23,104 bases of DNA from Bacillota bacterium (GTDB lineage: Bacteria > Bacillota > Clostridia > Acetivibrionales > JANLFN01). How positions within the stretch are numbered: the first letter of the stretch is position 1; every line of letters begins with the position of its first letter. A program made the position numbers and the translations under genes. The stretch is taken from NCBI GenBank assembly GCA_023397675.1, contig JAEWTV010000113.1, positions 1-23,104 on the forward strand, read 5' to 3'. This document shows positions 12,308 through 21,797 of the stretch, one piece after another. The notes below the pieces were generated by a model, which ran no database searches, had not been told where the DNA came from, and saw only the letters and a program-made list of their open reading frames with translations.

Positions 12308-15300
12308 CCCAAGTTTCTTTAGTTCTTCCAGCGCCCGGTTCTTTGCCGCGGTTGCAGCCTTGGACCGGATGCTTTCCATCTTGGACTTTGCCTGTTCGTC
12401 CGTCATGGTGTCCCAGTTCGTCACGGAGTTGATCCCAGATTCCAGCGCCAGCCGGTACGAAGCCTCGATGTACGGCTTGATTTCGTCCGGGATGGTCAGC
12501 TTTACGCCGCCGTCGGACCAGTTGTAAGAGGGTTCGCCCGGGACAAAGTAACTGTCGCCCGTGCGGTCGTACAGGGATTGAATGGTTTTCATATAGGCCT
12601 TGTCCTTGTCCGCGTCGTACATGGAGGAAATGGTGTTGGCCGCGTTGGGGGTGTCGGTGACTGCGTTTTTCCCAAGCATGATAGACAGCACGTTTTTACC
12701 CAAATACTTTTCTGCAAATTCGGCATATGCGGTGTTTGCGGTAAATGCTGTGCGGACAATATTCATCCTCATTTCCTGGATGATGCTGTCTTTTTCGGAT
12801 TGGGAAAGATCGCTGTTCGTTACCGAATCGATCTTGTTATACAGATCAGAAATCGTGTCCTTTGCCGAACCGATAGCCCCCTTTGAAGACACAAGGGCCT
12901 GCGCTTCCTGCGCCGCATCAAAAGCCGCGGATTTGTCCAAATTGGAATCAAAGTCCGGGAGCGTGCCGGTTCGTTTCCAGGAAGCAATGTTCTTTTCCAG
13001 AAGCGATGCGTTGTCGTACATTGCGCTTGTCACATCGTTTGTGTATACAGGATTAACGGTAAATCTCCTCAGCGCCCCGTCGAATGCGGATTTCAGCCCG
13101 CCGATTTCACCCGTGGTTTTGTCTTTGCTGATTGCAGGGATAACCACCTGGCCAAAATATCCCGAATACTGTTTGACGATGTATTCCCACGCCTTGGGGG
13201 AGAGCGCCTTTATCCCGATCGTCTTGCCAAGCCATGTAGAAGAAAGCGCCTGGGACATGTTGCTCATTGCCTTGAACGCATCCGCCGTGGTTTCGTCATA
13301 TTGCATCGTCGTTGGAAGGTTTTCAAGAGAAGGGGAAACAATCGGGGAATCATACCACGTTGTGTTGGAAGCGACATCCGTAAAAGGCCTGAATACGGTT
13401 CCCTGAACAGGGTTTGCTTCCGTCAGAATGTTTCCGGCGATGCTTGTAAGGTTCTCCGTAAACCCGTCGGGCGCATTGTCAATATTGCCGGCCGCATACA
13501 AACCAAGCCCGTACATCGCCTTATAAACGGGGTCCTGGGAAATCGGAATCCGAATGAACGGATACTTCGTGTCTCCCGTCGGGAAAATGGCATAGTTGAG
13601 CTTGATATAATCCGGGAGATATCCATATGCCTCTTTTTCGTCATCCGTACCAAGGCGAAGCATTGATAGGCCGACAAGCGCCCCGCCTATCAGGGCGTTT
13701 ACGGCATACTTTGCGGCACGGGCCGGAAGCCTTCCGCGCTGGTCTTTGGTAAACATGCTTGCCAACTTGTTTAGGCCTTGGACGGAGGGGTTGATGAAGG
13801 GGACGATCTTCATCGCATCGGATACGATCTGGCTTCTTCCATGAATGCGGAAGTTCACCGTCACGTTGTGGGAAGCGATTGCAGCAGCTAGCCTTCCTTC
13901 ATAGGTTGACTTGTCAAACCGTCCATACTTGAACTCCGCAAAGCGCGTCACGTTTTCAATGGTCTTGTTAAACGCTTCCATTGTCACCGTGTTGAATGCT
14001 TTTTCCCCCAGCGCGGAAATTGCGTTCTTTGTGCCGGAATGCCATACATACCCGGGGAAAAGAGCATTCTTTTGTTCCAGCATGGTCTTTTTGTCACGAA
14101 CCTGATAGCGGGTATTGCTGGAGCCCATTGCCTGATATGTCTTATAGTCGTCGCTGTGCGTGACTACATAATCAAACGCGGAGGAAATCCACTTCAATGC
14201 TCCTGTTCCGATGTTGGAAGCAAAACTGCCTGTTGTTACGGCCTGCTGGAAGTCCCTTGCGAGGTTCGGAAGCGCAAACAGCGGGTTTGATCCAGTGATT
14301 AGCTGCGCCACCGTTCGCTCCACCTTTCCGACCGCATCAATAATCCCGTTGTATTTTACCGCCTTGCCCATATTGACAAGCATGTCGTACAAAAGATCGT
14401 TGTGAACGTCCATGCTTTGGTGTTTTCCGTCCGGCATAAGGACCGTGACAACGTTTTTTCCGCCCTGCTTTAACGTTTGAGAAACCTTTTCGATGGTTGA
14501 TTCGACAGCCTCTGCGGGATTTTCGGACACAGGCGCCTGTTCTGCTTTTGTTTCAATAGGCGACGCAATCCATTCAAGGCCGGGAGTAGACTTTACGGCA
14601 TTTACGAATGCGCGGCCAACGTTGTTCTTTCCGACAATATTCACGACGCGCTCAATATCGCGTACCATACTTTCGATGGGATCAAAAATGGCTTTTTCAG
14701 AGCCGGTAGCGGCCTTGATATGCGCCTGCTGACCGCTTGCCCCGCGCTTGACGCCGACGGTCTGGTTTTGTACGTCACGGTAGGTCGGGACATAATCCGG
14801 ATACATTTTGTTCCACTTATCGAACGTGTCCTTTGAAATGAAACCGGTATCCACATACCACGACTGCATGAATTTGTTCCACCACGCGTGCATATCCTTG
14901 GCGGCCTCTACAAACTCCGGGTGCGCCGCCTCCGTTTCGCTTACAAAGGATTGCGTGTCGAACGGGAAAACAATCTTTTCCTGCGCCTGACGGGAAATAG
15001 CGTGCTTTGCAAGAAGATAATCGCTGAACAAATCAGCGTCTTTCCCCTTAATCCGTTTTCCGCTATCCCCTTGAATGGCCTGCGCAAAAGAAACGTCGAG
15101 TATTTCCCCCGTAGGCGATGTAAGCGCCGTGTCTATCATGCTGGATGCCCGGTCGCTCAGGTACGCGGCATCCTGGACAAGCATTCTAAGTGTTGCTTTG
15201 CTTGAAGAGTCGCCGCCGGCCTCTTTTACCGCGTCGTCTACCATCTTTGCAGGATGGCTGTAATCAGTAAAATCAGTTATGAAGTCTTTGGTGGTCTTTT

Positions 15301-18300
15301 TCTGCGAATCGCTCCAAGACTTTACCCTACTCACAATATCTTCCGAGGTTCCGCTTATCTGGGCTTCGTCCTGTACCTCTGCCTGTTGCGAAATCGGCGC
15401 TTCATTTGTGCCCTGCGCCAAATCCGCGCCTTGCGTTTTAAGGCCGTTTTCAGGCCCGTACAGCCCTTCGGATTCAGAGGGTATATTTGTACCGTTATTC
15501 TGCACGGAGGATTCCGCACGCGGCGCAGGGGCCGTCACAGGGGGCGCAATGTCGGCGTTCTGTGTTTCGGGTGAATTTTGGACGGCGAGGGCTGCGTTTT
15601 TCTGCGCTTCTGCGCGTGCGGACTTGATGAAAGCACCAAACTGCTGGTTCAGCGCGTCCTTCGCTTTGGCGAACTTGTCGTTGACAATCTTGTATGCTTT
15701 GGAAGCGCCTTCGGCAACGGCCTTCGCCTTGGCGATCCCGTCCAGCATGGCGCGGTTCTGCTCGGGATCGATGATCTGGCCTGCGGAAACGTTCTCCTGG
15801 ATTGCGGACACATACTTCTTCTGCTGCGCGGAAAGCTCGTTGTTTGCCTTGCTCATATCCGCTTCCGCTTCCTGCATGGCAGCATGCGCATCCCGCATGG
15901 CCTGAATATCAAACTGTGCAAAATCGGCCTTTGTGATGGCTTTGACCACTTCGTTTGCGGAGATGGCGCCCGCGATGCTGCTTATCGCATCCGAACCGCT
16001 TTGGATCATGTCCGCGGCCAGCTTGTTCATGAAGCCCTTGGCCGCTTCCTGCATTTCGGGCGTGATCTCAATGATGTTTGGGCTTTTCTGCGGGGATTCA
16101 TTGTCAACAGACTTCACTTGTGAAGAATCAAACACAATATAGCTTGTTGATCCTGCGTCCTCAACAACATTCGTGTACTGGACGCCATCATATCCAAGGG
16201 ATTTCAAGTACTCTTGTCCTGTCTCGTTGATTTTCTTAATAAGGTCTTTATGAAAATCAAGAAGTCCATTTTTTGCGTACGCATAAGCCTGCAAAATAAG
16301 ATTTCGTAGTTTGCCAAACTCCGCGTTAATGGGAAGCTGTTGCGGCGTATTAATTTCAGATCCCTCTAGGCCTTTTTGAGATTGAAAATCCAGCTCGTCA
16401 GTCGTTTTAAGCCCGTTGACATACTCTACGTACTCGTACAGTGAATTGTACATACCAAATATATCAGGCATTCTGATCGGATTTTCAATGTTTAGATATA
16501 CCCTGTACGTGTTTCCTCCTTCCGAACTTTTTTCCAAAAAACGTTCTGTTGAGTTCTTTGTGCCGAAATGAGCACCGAATTCGTTTTGAGAAACCGTATT
16601 AAAAGAATTGAATGGTTTAGATGTGGTTCCGTGATAAGCAACCACTAAATTCCCGTCATCATCACGCACTTGGCTGTTTTGAAAATACTTGCTTTGTCCT
16701 GGTGAAATGCTTTCGCCCTCACTGTTGATTTGTGAGGCGTTGATGTTGGAAGAATAAGCAGTCGTATATTCTTTATCCTGGGCGTACGTGTCCTGCGCGA
16801 CGTTCGGGGCTTCCGGGCCGTTCTTGTATATCTTTTCAGGGGACTTCTCCTGCGCGGAAGGAACGGAAACCTCCCCGGTGTCCAGGTTAATTTCCGTGCC
16901 CGCCTCAAGCTGCACCGCGTTCTTCGAGCGAAACATCGAATAGAACTTCGCCTGCCCGGAAAGAAGCGGGGAGGTAATCAGCGCCATTGCGCCTGCCTGC
17001 GCACCGTCGCTCAGTATCTGTCCAACGCCCTTGTTCTGCACGCCAACAATGTTCAGGAACGTATCCTGCAGCACGTTTTCTGTAAACTCCTGTGGGGATT
17101 CCACCAGTGCGGCGCCTGCAAGTTTTTCGCCAAGGTGGAGTGCGCCCTGCGTAACCGTAGAAGTAAAGCGTTTGAGAAGGCTTGCCCCTTCTTTTGTCAC
17201 CTGCTGCTGAACAGACCTGATAGCGCCCTCCCAAAACGCAGGATTTGTCAGTTTTTCAAAGGCAAGCCCTTCCGTCCATACAGAAATCCCGGTGGTTGCA
17301 AGGCCGATGGCGTTTGATGTTGAGTGGTCAAATCCAGCAGCCTGGGCGGCCTCGCTTGTCTGGTACGCCACGGGAGCGCCAAACCCGACAGCCGTGCCAG
17401 CATACGAAAATCCGGTTCCCGATGTGACGGCGGCGGCGGTGGCCATTGAAAGTGCATTTTCCGTTACACTGGAAGCGATCTGGAACGCAGCAAATTCCTC
17501 CGGGGTGGCGTTTTTGAAAATGTACTCCTCAATTTCCTTGATATTGCTCTTAACGGAATACAAAGAATTGAGGGTTTCGGAATCCGCAAAATTGAACGGA
17601 AGGTCAAGCACGTCCTTTGTAGCGGCCTTGAGCGCAGTCCAATACTGCTTTTCGGCGGGGTCTTTCAGGTTGGAAATGGCGGTGTCGAAGTCGATTCCGG
17701 CGGAACGACGATCTGTTCCGTAGTTCGCACGGTTCCATTGTTTGACCGTGTCTTCGTCCTTCCAGGTCACGTAATTGTGCCAAAATCCCACAAAACCTTC
17801 CCCGAAACGGTTTACTCCAACCTCCGCGCCCTTGCCAATCGCTTCACCCGTTCCGATCCCGGAACCCGTCAGGTCAGACGCGCTCGTTCCAAACAGGAAA
17901 CCGTAAAGATCAAACCCGCCGCTTACTCCCCATTTTTGTTCTGAAAACTGTTTTCCAGCTTGAATCAGCTCTTTTGGGGTTTTTTTCATCTCTGGGTACT
18001 TTTCGTAGTATTCGGAAAGGGTCATGCCCGCGTATTTTGCCATACGGATATCAACCGTGAGGATATCGTTCAGGGCGGCGTCTCTGTAGTCTCCAAAACT
18101 AAGATTAGGGTCCCACTCGTCCAGTCCATAGGCGTTCATATTGGTTTCTTCGAAAAGAACATCCTCAATCTCTGTATATGCAGGATCGTTGAAGTCGTCT
18201 TTGGTGATAGGTTCGCTCTGCATATACCGGACAATGTTTTGTTGGTTTTCCGAAAGCACATCCCCTCGAGCCATCGCCTCAAGCGCGGAAATAGCCTCGC

Positions 18301-20971
18301 GGTGTTGGATTTCTAGTTTATCAGAAACATCCTTCTCTTGCTGCTGCTTTTGTATAGTTTCCCTTCGCTGTTGTTCCGCAACAAAGGATTCCATCATGGC
18401 CTTGCGTTCCGGGTTTGCGGCATAATACTGCTCCAGGTCGATATACTTACCGAACGCCGCGTCCATATCGTTTCCGATCTCATAAATAAGAGCAGCATTC
18501 TCCTGCTTATCCATCATCGGGGAATCCGCTGCCTTGAGCGCGTTGTACGCTGTCTGGCCCAGGGATTTCCTTCCGTCCACAACACTTACCTGCAGGTTTC
18601 CGGCAGAATAGGCGTACCCTCCCAGCAGGTACTTGTGGGACTTGTCATACTCCTTCATCATGGTTTGTTCGGCGTCCGATACGTCCGATCCGGACAGGTA
18701 ATCCACCAAAACCTCTTTAATGTCGCGGACGCGGGTTGTAAGGTCCGGGTTATTCATCCTGTCAGAGAGCCGGTCAAGCTCTGGGAGCCATTCGGGCGTT
18801 CCGTTGTAGATGTTCTTCCAGTATTCTTCCACGGAAATCCCAAGCCGGTCCGCCATGGATGCGGCGCGTTTCAATTCGTCCGCGGAAGGAAGCGCCTCCC
18901 GGGAATTTTTCTGGACATATTCGCTTTCAACAAGCGAGGTATACTTGTCCAGCCACGCCTTGTTTTTGTCCGCAAGGCTGGACGTATTACTCATGCCGAC
19001 GTCGCTTGTTCCTGCGGAGGCAAGCACGCCGGCGGGGATAATTTTCTTCCCGGTTGTAGACGCGCCGACATAAGTCTTTTTAAGTTCTTCAAGCCTGCGC
19101 GTCTGACCTTCGTTAAGACCTACTCCGCTCTCAGAAAGTGACAAAAGCGTGTCGTATTCCTGCCGTTCGTCGCTTCCGTTTCCAGGGTAAAATTCATACG
19201 CGCTCTTTTCGATCCCGGAAAGAAGGTCTTTTCCAAACTTATCATAAAGCGCATTATATCTTTCCACGGAAGCGTTGTCGGCAAGCTCATTCCAGTATGC
19301 TTGCTGCTGAAGCATAAAAAATTCAGATACTTCGGCATTTGTAACATTTCTGGTTACGCCCTTTTCAACAACCGACTTTTGGCCGGTGGATTCGTCGTAA
19401 TAGTAGAACGTAACAGAAGATTTTCCGCTTTTTTTATCTTTGGTAACGGAGTTTACACCGTATGACTTTGGGCGGTTCCCGTCCTGCGTATAATACCATT
19501 CCTGACGCTTATGAAGGGCTTCTGCGTATTGATCCGCATCCTCGGCTGTGTCAAACTTCCCCAGGTATTCGTTCGTTTTACGGTAATGCTTGATAGCCTC
19601 GTTGCGGGTAAGGCGCTTTTTGTTCACAATGAGCGGAAGCAAAACTTCCTTGTTGATTTTGGAATCCCAAAAGCTGAAAGATTCTTCTGTTGAAAAAGAA
19701 CCGTCCTTGTTTTTTACAACGGTTCTGGAGTTCAGATCAATGTTTCCCTTTCCGTAGTATACGCCTTCAAACGGAATGGTACTGTCGAAAGAGGACGGAA
19801 GAACAGAATCCCACTCATGCGTGGATTTTTGTGTTTGGATGACATCGGGATGCGAGGTCGTTTCCGGATGTGTGGTAGAAGCAGAACCACCGTATACTTT
19901 CTCAAGCTCGTTATAATATTCCAGATCGTCTCCGGTAAGCGCTTCCCCGGACTTTATCCTTTCCTGATAATCCCGGTAGTTTTTCTCCATAACGGCGCTT
20001 GAGGCATTCTTTACGCCGTTCTTCATCGCATCCGGGCTGATATAGGCAGAATTATTTTGGGCAGGCGTATCCTGCGCGGGTACGTTTTGTTCCTGAACGG
20101 GAAGGTCGGGAACATAGTTCGGATTCGGGTTGGGTCCAGGGGCGGGAGTAGGGGCAGGGGTAACAATGGGTTTGGGGGTAACGACAACCGGAGCCTGTGC
20201 ACTTTGGGGGTTTGGTGTAGTAACCGGCACGGGAGCGGTGCCGGTTGTAGTGGTTGTGGGAGGTGTAGTCTTGGCGATGGCCGGGGGCGTCGTAGTCTTG
20301 GATTTAACCGGAAGCGTCGGTTTGTTCTGACTGGAATAGTAGTCCACAAGGTCGGGGAGATAATCGTAATCGGTCATGCCGATCCGCTTCCCGCGACGTG
20401 CGTTGTACATGACCGCCTGCAGATAATCCTTGGTATACGCCACCGGGCGTGTGGTGGAAGGCGTCTGCCGGGCCTGCACCTTTTCGTCATAGTCGAACAG
20501 GTCGGCATATTTCGCGGAAGCGTCCGTTTCAATCCCGTTCAAAATCGTGGCATCGTCGTATCCCGCGTTCACGCCGTCATAGATATATTTCTGGACGGCG
20601 CGCCACTGGTCTTCCAGCTTCTTGGTGTATTCGTCCGCCTTGACGGCCTTGTAATACTCATAGGCCGCCTTTTCCTCCGCGCTGCTGCTCTTTGCGGGGG
20701 CCTGCGGGATGCCGTTGGCGTTCAGCTTGTAGTAAGAGCGAAGGCCATCGTTTGCTGTGAAAAAAGCATCGTCGAATTTGTCCACGCCGAAGAAGTCCGT
20801 AAGCTCCGTATAGTTGCTTTTCCCAGAGGCGTATGGCGCATAATATTGGCTGGAAGTATCGTTGCGGAGAGAGGCAAACACCTGCGCCGCTTTTTTCCCA
20901 TATTCGGCGTTCTTTTTATAAAGCTCACGGATTCTTTCAAGAACAGAAACAGCGGAAGATTTGTTTGCCAT
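12302..20971 (-). CDS. giant polyvalent virion (ejected) protein, 2889 aa
   Basis: One uninterrupted gene follows AAGGAGA. Regions seen in order are: helical N-terminus (1-210); Pro/Thr linker (217-305); a module with 'PFEGVYYGKGNIDLNSR' and 'GKFDTAEDADQYAEALH' (about 398-490), found in other phage giants; coiled coil near 860-905; Gly/Ala-rich hydrophobic segment (1160-1240) that could touch membrane; ADP-ribosyltransferase-like domain (1425-1625); coiled coil (1690-1800); low-complexity linker (1800-1880); and an LPD38-like region (about 2060-2620) with 'NPLFALPNLARDFQQA'. This architecture fits polyvalent proteins packaged in the head and injected with DNA. No polymerase or lysozyme motif was found. 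Entry into the host cell is inference. Confidence 0.85.
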   Translation of the reverse strand: MANKSSAVSVLERIRELYKKNAEYGKKAAQVFASLRNDTSSQYYAPYASGKSNYTELTDFFGVDKFDDAFFTANDGLRSYYKLNANGIPQAPAKSSSAEEKAAYEYYKAVKADEYTKKLEDQWRAVQKYIYDGVNAGYDDATILNGIETDASAKYADLFDYDEKVQARQTPSTTRPVAYTKDYLQAVMYNARRGKRIGMTDYDYLPDLVDYYSSQNKPTLPVKSKTTTPPAIAKTTPPTTTTTGTAPVPVTTPNPQSAQAPVVVTPKPIVTPAPTPAPGPNPNPNYVPDLPVQEQNVPAQDTPAQNNSAYISPDAMKNGVKNASSAVMEKNYRDYQERIKSGEALTGDDLEYYNELEKVYGGSASTTHPETTSHPDVIQTQKSTHEWDSVLPSSFDSTIPFEGVYYGKGNIDLNSRTVVKNKDGSFSTEESFSFWDSKINKEVLLPLIVNKKRLTRNEAIKHYRKTNEYLGKFDTAEDADQYAEALHKRQEWYYTQDGNRPKSYGVNSVTKDKKSGKSSVTFYYYDESTGQKSVVEKGVTRNVTNAEVSEFFMLQQQAYWNELADNASVERYNALYDKFGKDLLSGIEKSAYEFYPGNGSDERQEYDTLLSLSESGVGLNEGQTRRLEELKKTYVGASTTGKKIIPAGVLASAGTSDVGMSNTSSLADKNKAWLDKYTSLVESEYVQKNSREALPSADELKRAASMADRLGISVEEYWKNIYNGTPEWLPELDRLSDRMNNPDLTTRVRDIKEVLVDYLSGSDVSDAEQTMMKEYDKSHKYLLGGYAYSAGNLQVSVVDGRKSLGQTAYNALKAADSPMMDKQENAALIYEIGNDMDAAFGKYIDLEQYYAANPERKAMMESFVAEQQRRETIQKQQQEKDVSDKLEIQHREAISALEAMARGDVLSENQQNIVRYMQSEPITKDDFNDPAYTEIEDVLFEETNMNAYGLDEWDPNLSFGDYRDAALNDILTVDIRMAKYAGMTLSEYYEKYPEMKKTPKELIQAGKQFSEQKWGVSGGFDLYGFLFGTSASDLTGSGIGTGEAIGKGAEVGVNRFGEGFVGFWHNYVTWKDEDTVKQWNRANYGTDRRSAGIDFDTAISNLKDPAEKQYWTALKAATKDVLDLPFNFADSETLNSLYSVKSNIKEIEEYIFKNATPEEFAAFQIASSVTENALSMATAAAVTSGTGFSYAGTAVGFGAPVAYQTSEAAQAAGFDHSTSNAIGLATTGISVWTEGLAFEKLTNPAFWEGAIRSVQQQVTKEGASLLKRFTSTVTQGALHLGEKLAGAALVESPQEFTENVLQDTFLNIVGVQNKGVGQILSDGAQAGAMALITSPLLSGQAKFYSMFRSKNAVQLEAGTEINLDTGEVSVPSAQEKSPEKIYKNGPEAPNVAQDTYAQDKEYTTAYSSNINASQINSEGESISPGQSKYFQNSQVRDDDGNLVVAYHGTTSKPFNSFNTVSQNEFGAHFGTKNSTERFLEKSSEGGNTYRVYLNIENPIRMPDIFGMYNSLYEYVEYVNGLKTTDELDFQSQKGLEGSEINTPQQLPINAEFGKLRNLILQAYAYAKNGLLDFHKDLIKKINETGQEYLKSLGYDGVQYTNVVEDAGSTSYIVFDSSQVKSVDNESPQKSPNIIEITPEMQEAAKGFMNKLAADMIQSGSDAISSIAGAISANEVVKAITKADFAQFDIQAMRDAHAAMQEAEADMSKANNELSAQQKKYVSAIQENVSAGQIIDPEQNRAMLDGIAKAKAVAEGASKAYKIVNDKFAKAKDALNQQFGAFIKSARAEAQKNAALAVQNSPETQNADIAPPVTAPAPRAESSVQNNGTNIPSESEGLYGPENGLKTQGADLAQGTNEAPISQQAEVQDEAQISGTSEDIVSRVKSWSDSQKKTTKDFITDFTDYSHPAKMVDDAVKEAGGDSSSKATLRMLVQDAAYLSDRASSMIDTALTSPTGEILDVSFAQAIQGDSGKRIKGKDADLFSDYLLAKHAISRQAQEKIVFPFDTQSFVSETEAAHPEFVEAAKDMHAWWNKFMQSWYVDTGFISKDTFDKWNKMYPDYVPTYRDVQNQTVGVKRGASGQQAHIKAATGSEKAIFDPIESMVRDIERVVNIVGKNNVGRAFVNAVKSTPGLEWIASPIETKAEQAPVSENPAEAVESTIEKVSQTLKQGGKNVVTVLMPDGKHQSMDVHNDLLYDMLVNMGKAVKYNGIIDAVGKVERTVAQLITGSNPLFALPNLARDFQQAVTTGSFASNIGTGALKWISSAFDYVVTHSDDYKTYQAMGSSNTRYQVRDKKTMLEQKNALFPGYVWHSGTKNAISALGEKAFNTVTMEAFNKTIENVTRFAEFKYGRFDKSTYEGRLAAAIASHNVTVNFRIHGRSQIVSDAMKIVPFINPSVQGLNKLASMFTKDQRGRLPARAAKYAVNALIGGALVGLSMLRLGTDDEKEAYGYLPDYIKLNYAIFPTGDTKYPFIRIPISQDPVYKAMYGLGLYAAGNIDNAPDGFTENLTSIAGNILTEANPVQGTVFRPFTDVASNTTWYDSPIVSPSLENLPTTMQYDETTADAFKAMSNMSQALSSTWLGKTIGIKALSPKAWEYIVKQYSGYFGQVVIPAISKDKTTGEIGGLKSAFDGALRRFTVNPVYTNDVTSAMYDNASLLEKNIASWKRTGTLPDFDSNLDKSAAFDAAQEAQALVSSKGAIGSAKDTISDLYNKIDSVTNSDLSQSEKDSIIQEMRMNIVRTAFTANTAYAEFAEKYLGKNVLSIMLGKNAVTDTPNAANTISSMYDADKDKAYMKTIQSLYDRTGDSYFVPGEPSYNWSDGGVKLTIPDEIKPYIEASYRLALESGINSVTNWDTMTDEQAKSKMESIRSKAATAAKNRALEELKKLGK
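13112..14794 (-). other. LPD38-like region of the giant protein
   Basis: Residues of about 2060-2620 carry the pattern I associate with large polyvalent protein-associated domain 38. This includes 'YPDYVPTYRD', 'SNPLFALPNLARDFQQAV', 'KIVPFINPSVQGL', a hydrophobic stretch 'AVNALIGGALVGLSM' (2423-2437) and 'FIRIPISQDP'. The family is known from giant phage proteins, and its function is not established. Boundaries are approximate. Confidence 0.6.
16097..16699 (-). other. ADP-ribosyltransferase-like domain of the giant protein
   Basis: Residues 1425-1625 begin 'SKYFQNSQVRDDDGNLVVAYHGTT'. YHGT (1446-1449) is the NAD-binding His motif of polyvalent-protein ART domains. It continues with 'FGAHFGT', 'YLNIENPIRM', 'YLKSLGYDGVQY' and 'SYIVFDSSQVKS'. 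The position that often holds a catalytic Glu before YIVF is Ser/Thr here, so activity is uncertain. The segment is notably AT-rich compared with its flanks. Confidence 0.7.
20057..20323 (-). other. Pro/Thr-rich linker with template-strand G-quadruplex motif
   Basis: Residues 217-305 of the giant protein are almost only Pro, Thr, Ala, Val and Asn (for example TTTPPAIAKTTPPTTTTTG, later PKPIVTPAPTPAPGPNPNP). They form a flexible spacer between the N-terminal domain and the rest. On the plus strand, 20127-20160 contains six G runs of three or four bases separated by one to four bases. This meets the usual rule for an intramolecular G-quadruplex. Confidence 0.75.
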
Positions 20972-20980
20972 ATTATCTCC

Positions 20981-21715
20981 TTATCGTCCCATTTGGCTTT
21001 TGTTCAAGCCGCCCCAGTTAAGCGCCCAGTCGGATACGCCGGAAAGCCCAAGCAAAGCGTTAAGCTCTTCTTCCGTAATCTGCGTGGTTGTCTGGCTATT
21101 GGTCTGCTTTTTATTGCTTGTTCCGCTGCTGCTCGTTTTGGGCTTTAATCCGTAAAGCTGCAAAAGAAGTTCGTTCCTGTACTGCATTGCGGCAAGCTCT
21201 TTTTCATAGTCAGACTGCTTCTGCGCATCAATGTACGAAAGCATATCGGACGCCTGGTTTTTCTGGTATCCGGCAAGCGTCTGCGCAAGCTGTTCAGCCG
21301 CTTGGGCGCTCTGGCTGTTCGCGGTATTCTGCGCGTTGGTCAACGCCTGCTGGATGCTGTCCAGCGTCTTGTTTCCTTGAAGATTGATGTTCGCCATTGT
21401 GGCAAGGTTATATGTGCTTCTCCCCATCCCACGGGCCAGGGCATTCCGCCCAGCATTGGACATGGCCTTAGTGGTCGCAAGACGCGCCTCGTCCATCTGG
21501 TTTGCGTAGGTTGGGAGCATATTGTTTAGCTGATTTTGATAGGCCAACGCTGTGCGGTCATACGCCTGCTGCGCGGCCTGGTTTAGCTGATCGTAATAGG
21601 AAGCGTACTTGTTTTCCGCCGCCTGTTGCAGCTCTGCATCTGTGCGCGCCGTAAAGGAGGGTTGCTCCAGCGCGGCAACCAGCTTGTCATACTCGGATTG
21701 GGTTTTGCTTGCCAT
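20981..21715 (-). CDS. Ala/Gln-rich helical virion (ejection-type) protein, 244 aa
   Basis: The ATG at 21715 follows AAGGAG nine bases upstream. The protein is almost wholly helical, rich in Ala, Gln and Asn, with coiled-coil spacing from residue 20 to 190 (YYDQLNQAAQQAYDRTALAY; EQLAQTLAGYQKNQASDML). The segment 'ARGMGRSTYNLATMANI' is familiar from short virion-associated proteins that precede giant polyvalent proteins in clostridial phages. A Ser/Thr/Lys/Gln linker (193-212) leads to a short C-terminal helix and 'DWALNWGGLNKSQMGR'. It lies nine bases before the giant gene, so both are made together and may leave the head together. The role is inferred from composition and position. Confidence 0.75.
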   Translation of the reverse strand: MASKTQSEYDKLVAALEQPSFTARTDAELQQAAENKYASYYDQLNQAAQQAYDRTALAYQNQLNNMLPTYANQMDEARLATTKAMSNAGRNALARGMGRSTYNLATMANINLQGNKTLDSIQQALTNAQNTANSQSAQAAEQLAQTLAGYQKNQASDMLSYIDAQKQSDYEKELAAMQYRNELLLQLYGLKPKTSSSGTSNKKQTNSQTTTQITEEELNALLGLSGVSDWALNWGGLNKSQMGR

Positions 21716-21748
21716 TTTCTACAACTCCTTTTGGCTGCACGTAAGAAT

Positions 21749-21770
21749 TCCCCCGGATTTCTCCGGGGGA
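21749..21770. terminator. GC-rich hairpin between holin and ejection-protein genes, possible weak terminator
   Basis: CCCCCGGA and TCCGGGGG pair perfectly over eight bases, with one more T-A pair outside. On the minus strand, the strand that is transcribed, the loop is GAAA, a stable GNRA tetraloop. No good U-run follows on either strand, so it may act as an attenuator, pause site or mRNA-stability element rather than as a full terminator. Confidence 0.6.
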
Positions 21771-21776
21771 TCGTTT

Positions 21777-21790
21777 TGCTGACGTCAGCA
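21777..21790. promoter_or_regulatory. perfect 14-bp palindrome
   Basis: TGCTGACGTCAGCA is perfectly self-complementary without a spacer, like a dimeric protein-binding site. It lies in the holin/ejection-protein gap between two hairpins. No ligand can be named. Confidence 0.45.
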
Positions 21791-21797
21791 GATTGAT

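Noticed and set aside
12302..20971. Virion RNA polymerase (N4 or crAss-like) as identity of the giant protein
   Set aside because: Size and probable injection fit, but I found no polymerase catalytic motifs. The recognisable parts are ART-like, LPD38-like and coiled-coil regions.
12302..20971. Tail tape-measure protein as identity of the giant protein
   Set aside because: It lacks the long repetitive helical core and hydrophobic membrane segments in the usual places, and it has several distinct domains with a Pro/Thr linker. No tail genes are adjacent.
20057..21148. Plus-strand open frame of 363 codons opposite the N-terminus of the giant gene; also 18338-19141 and 12600-13406
   Set aside because: These are antisense frames kept open by the codon bias of the long minus-strand gene. 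They have low-complexity Gly/Arg/Val/Ser-rich products, no convincing SD and no recognisable domain. The minus-strand frames have SD sites and family similarity.
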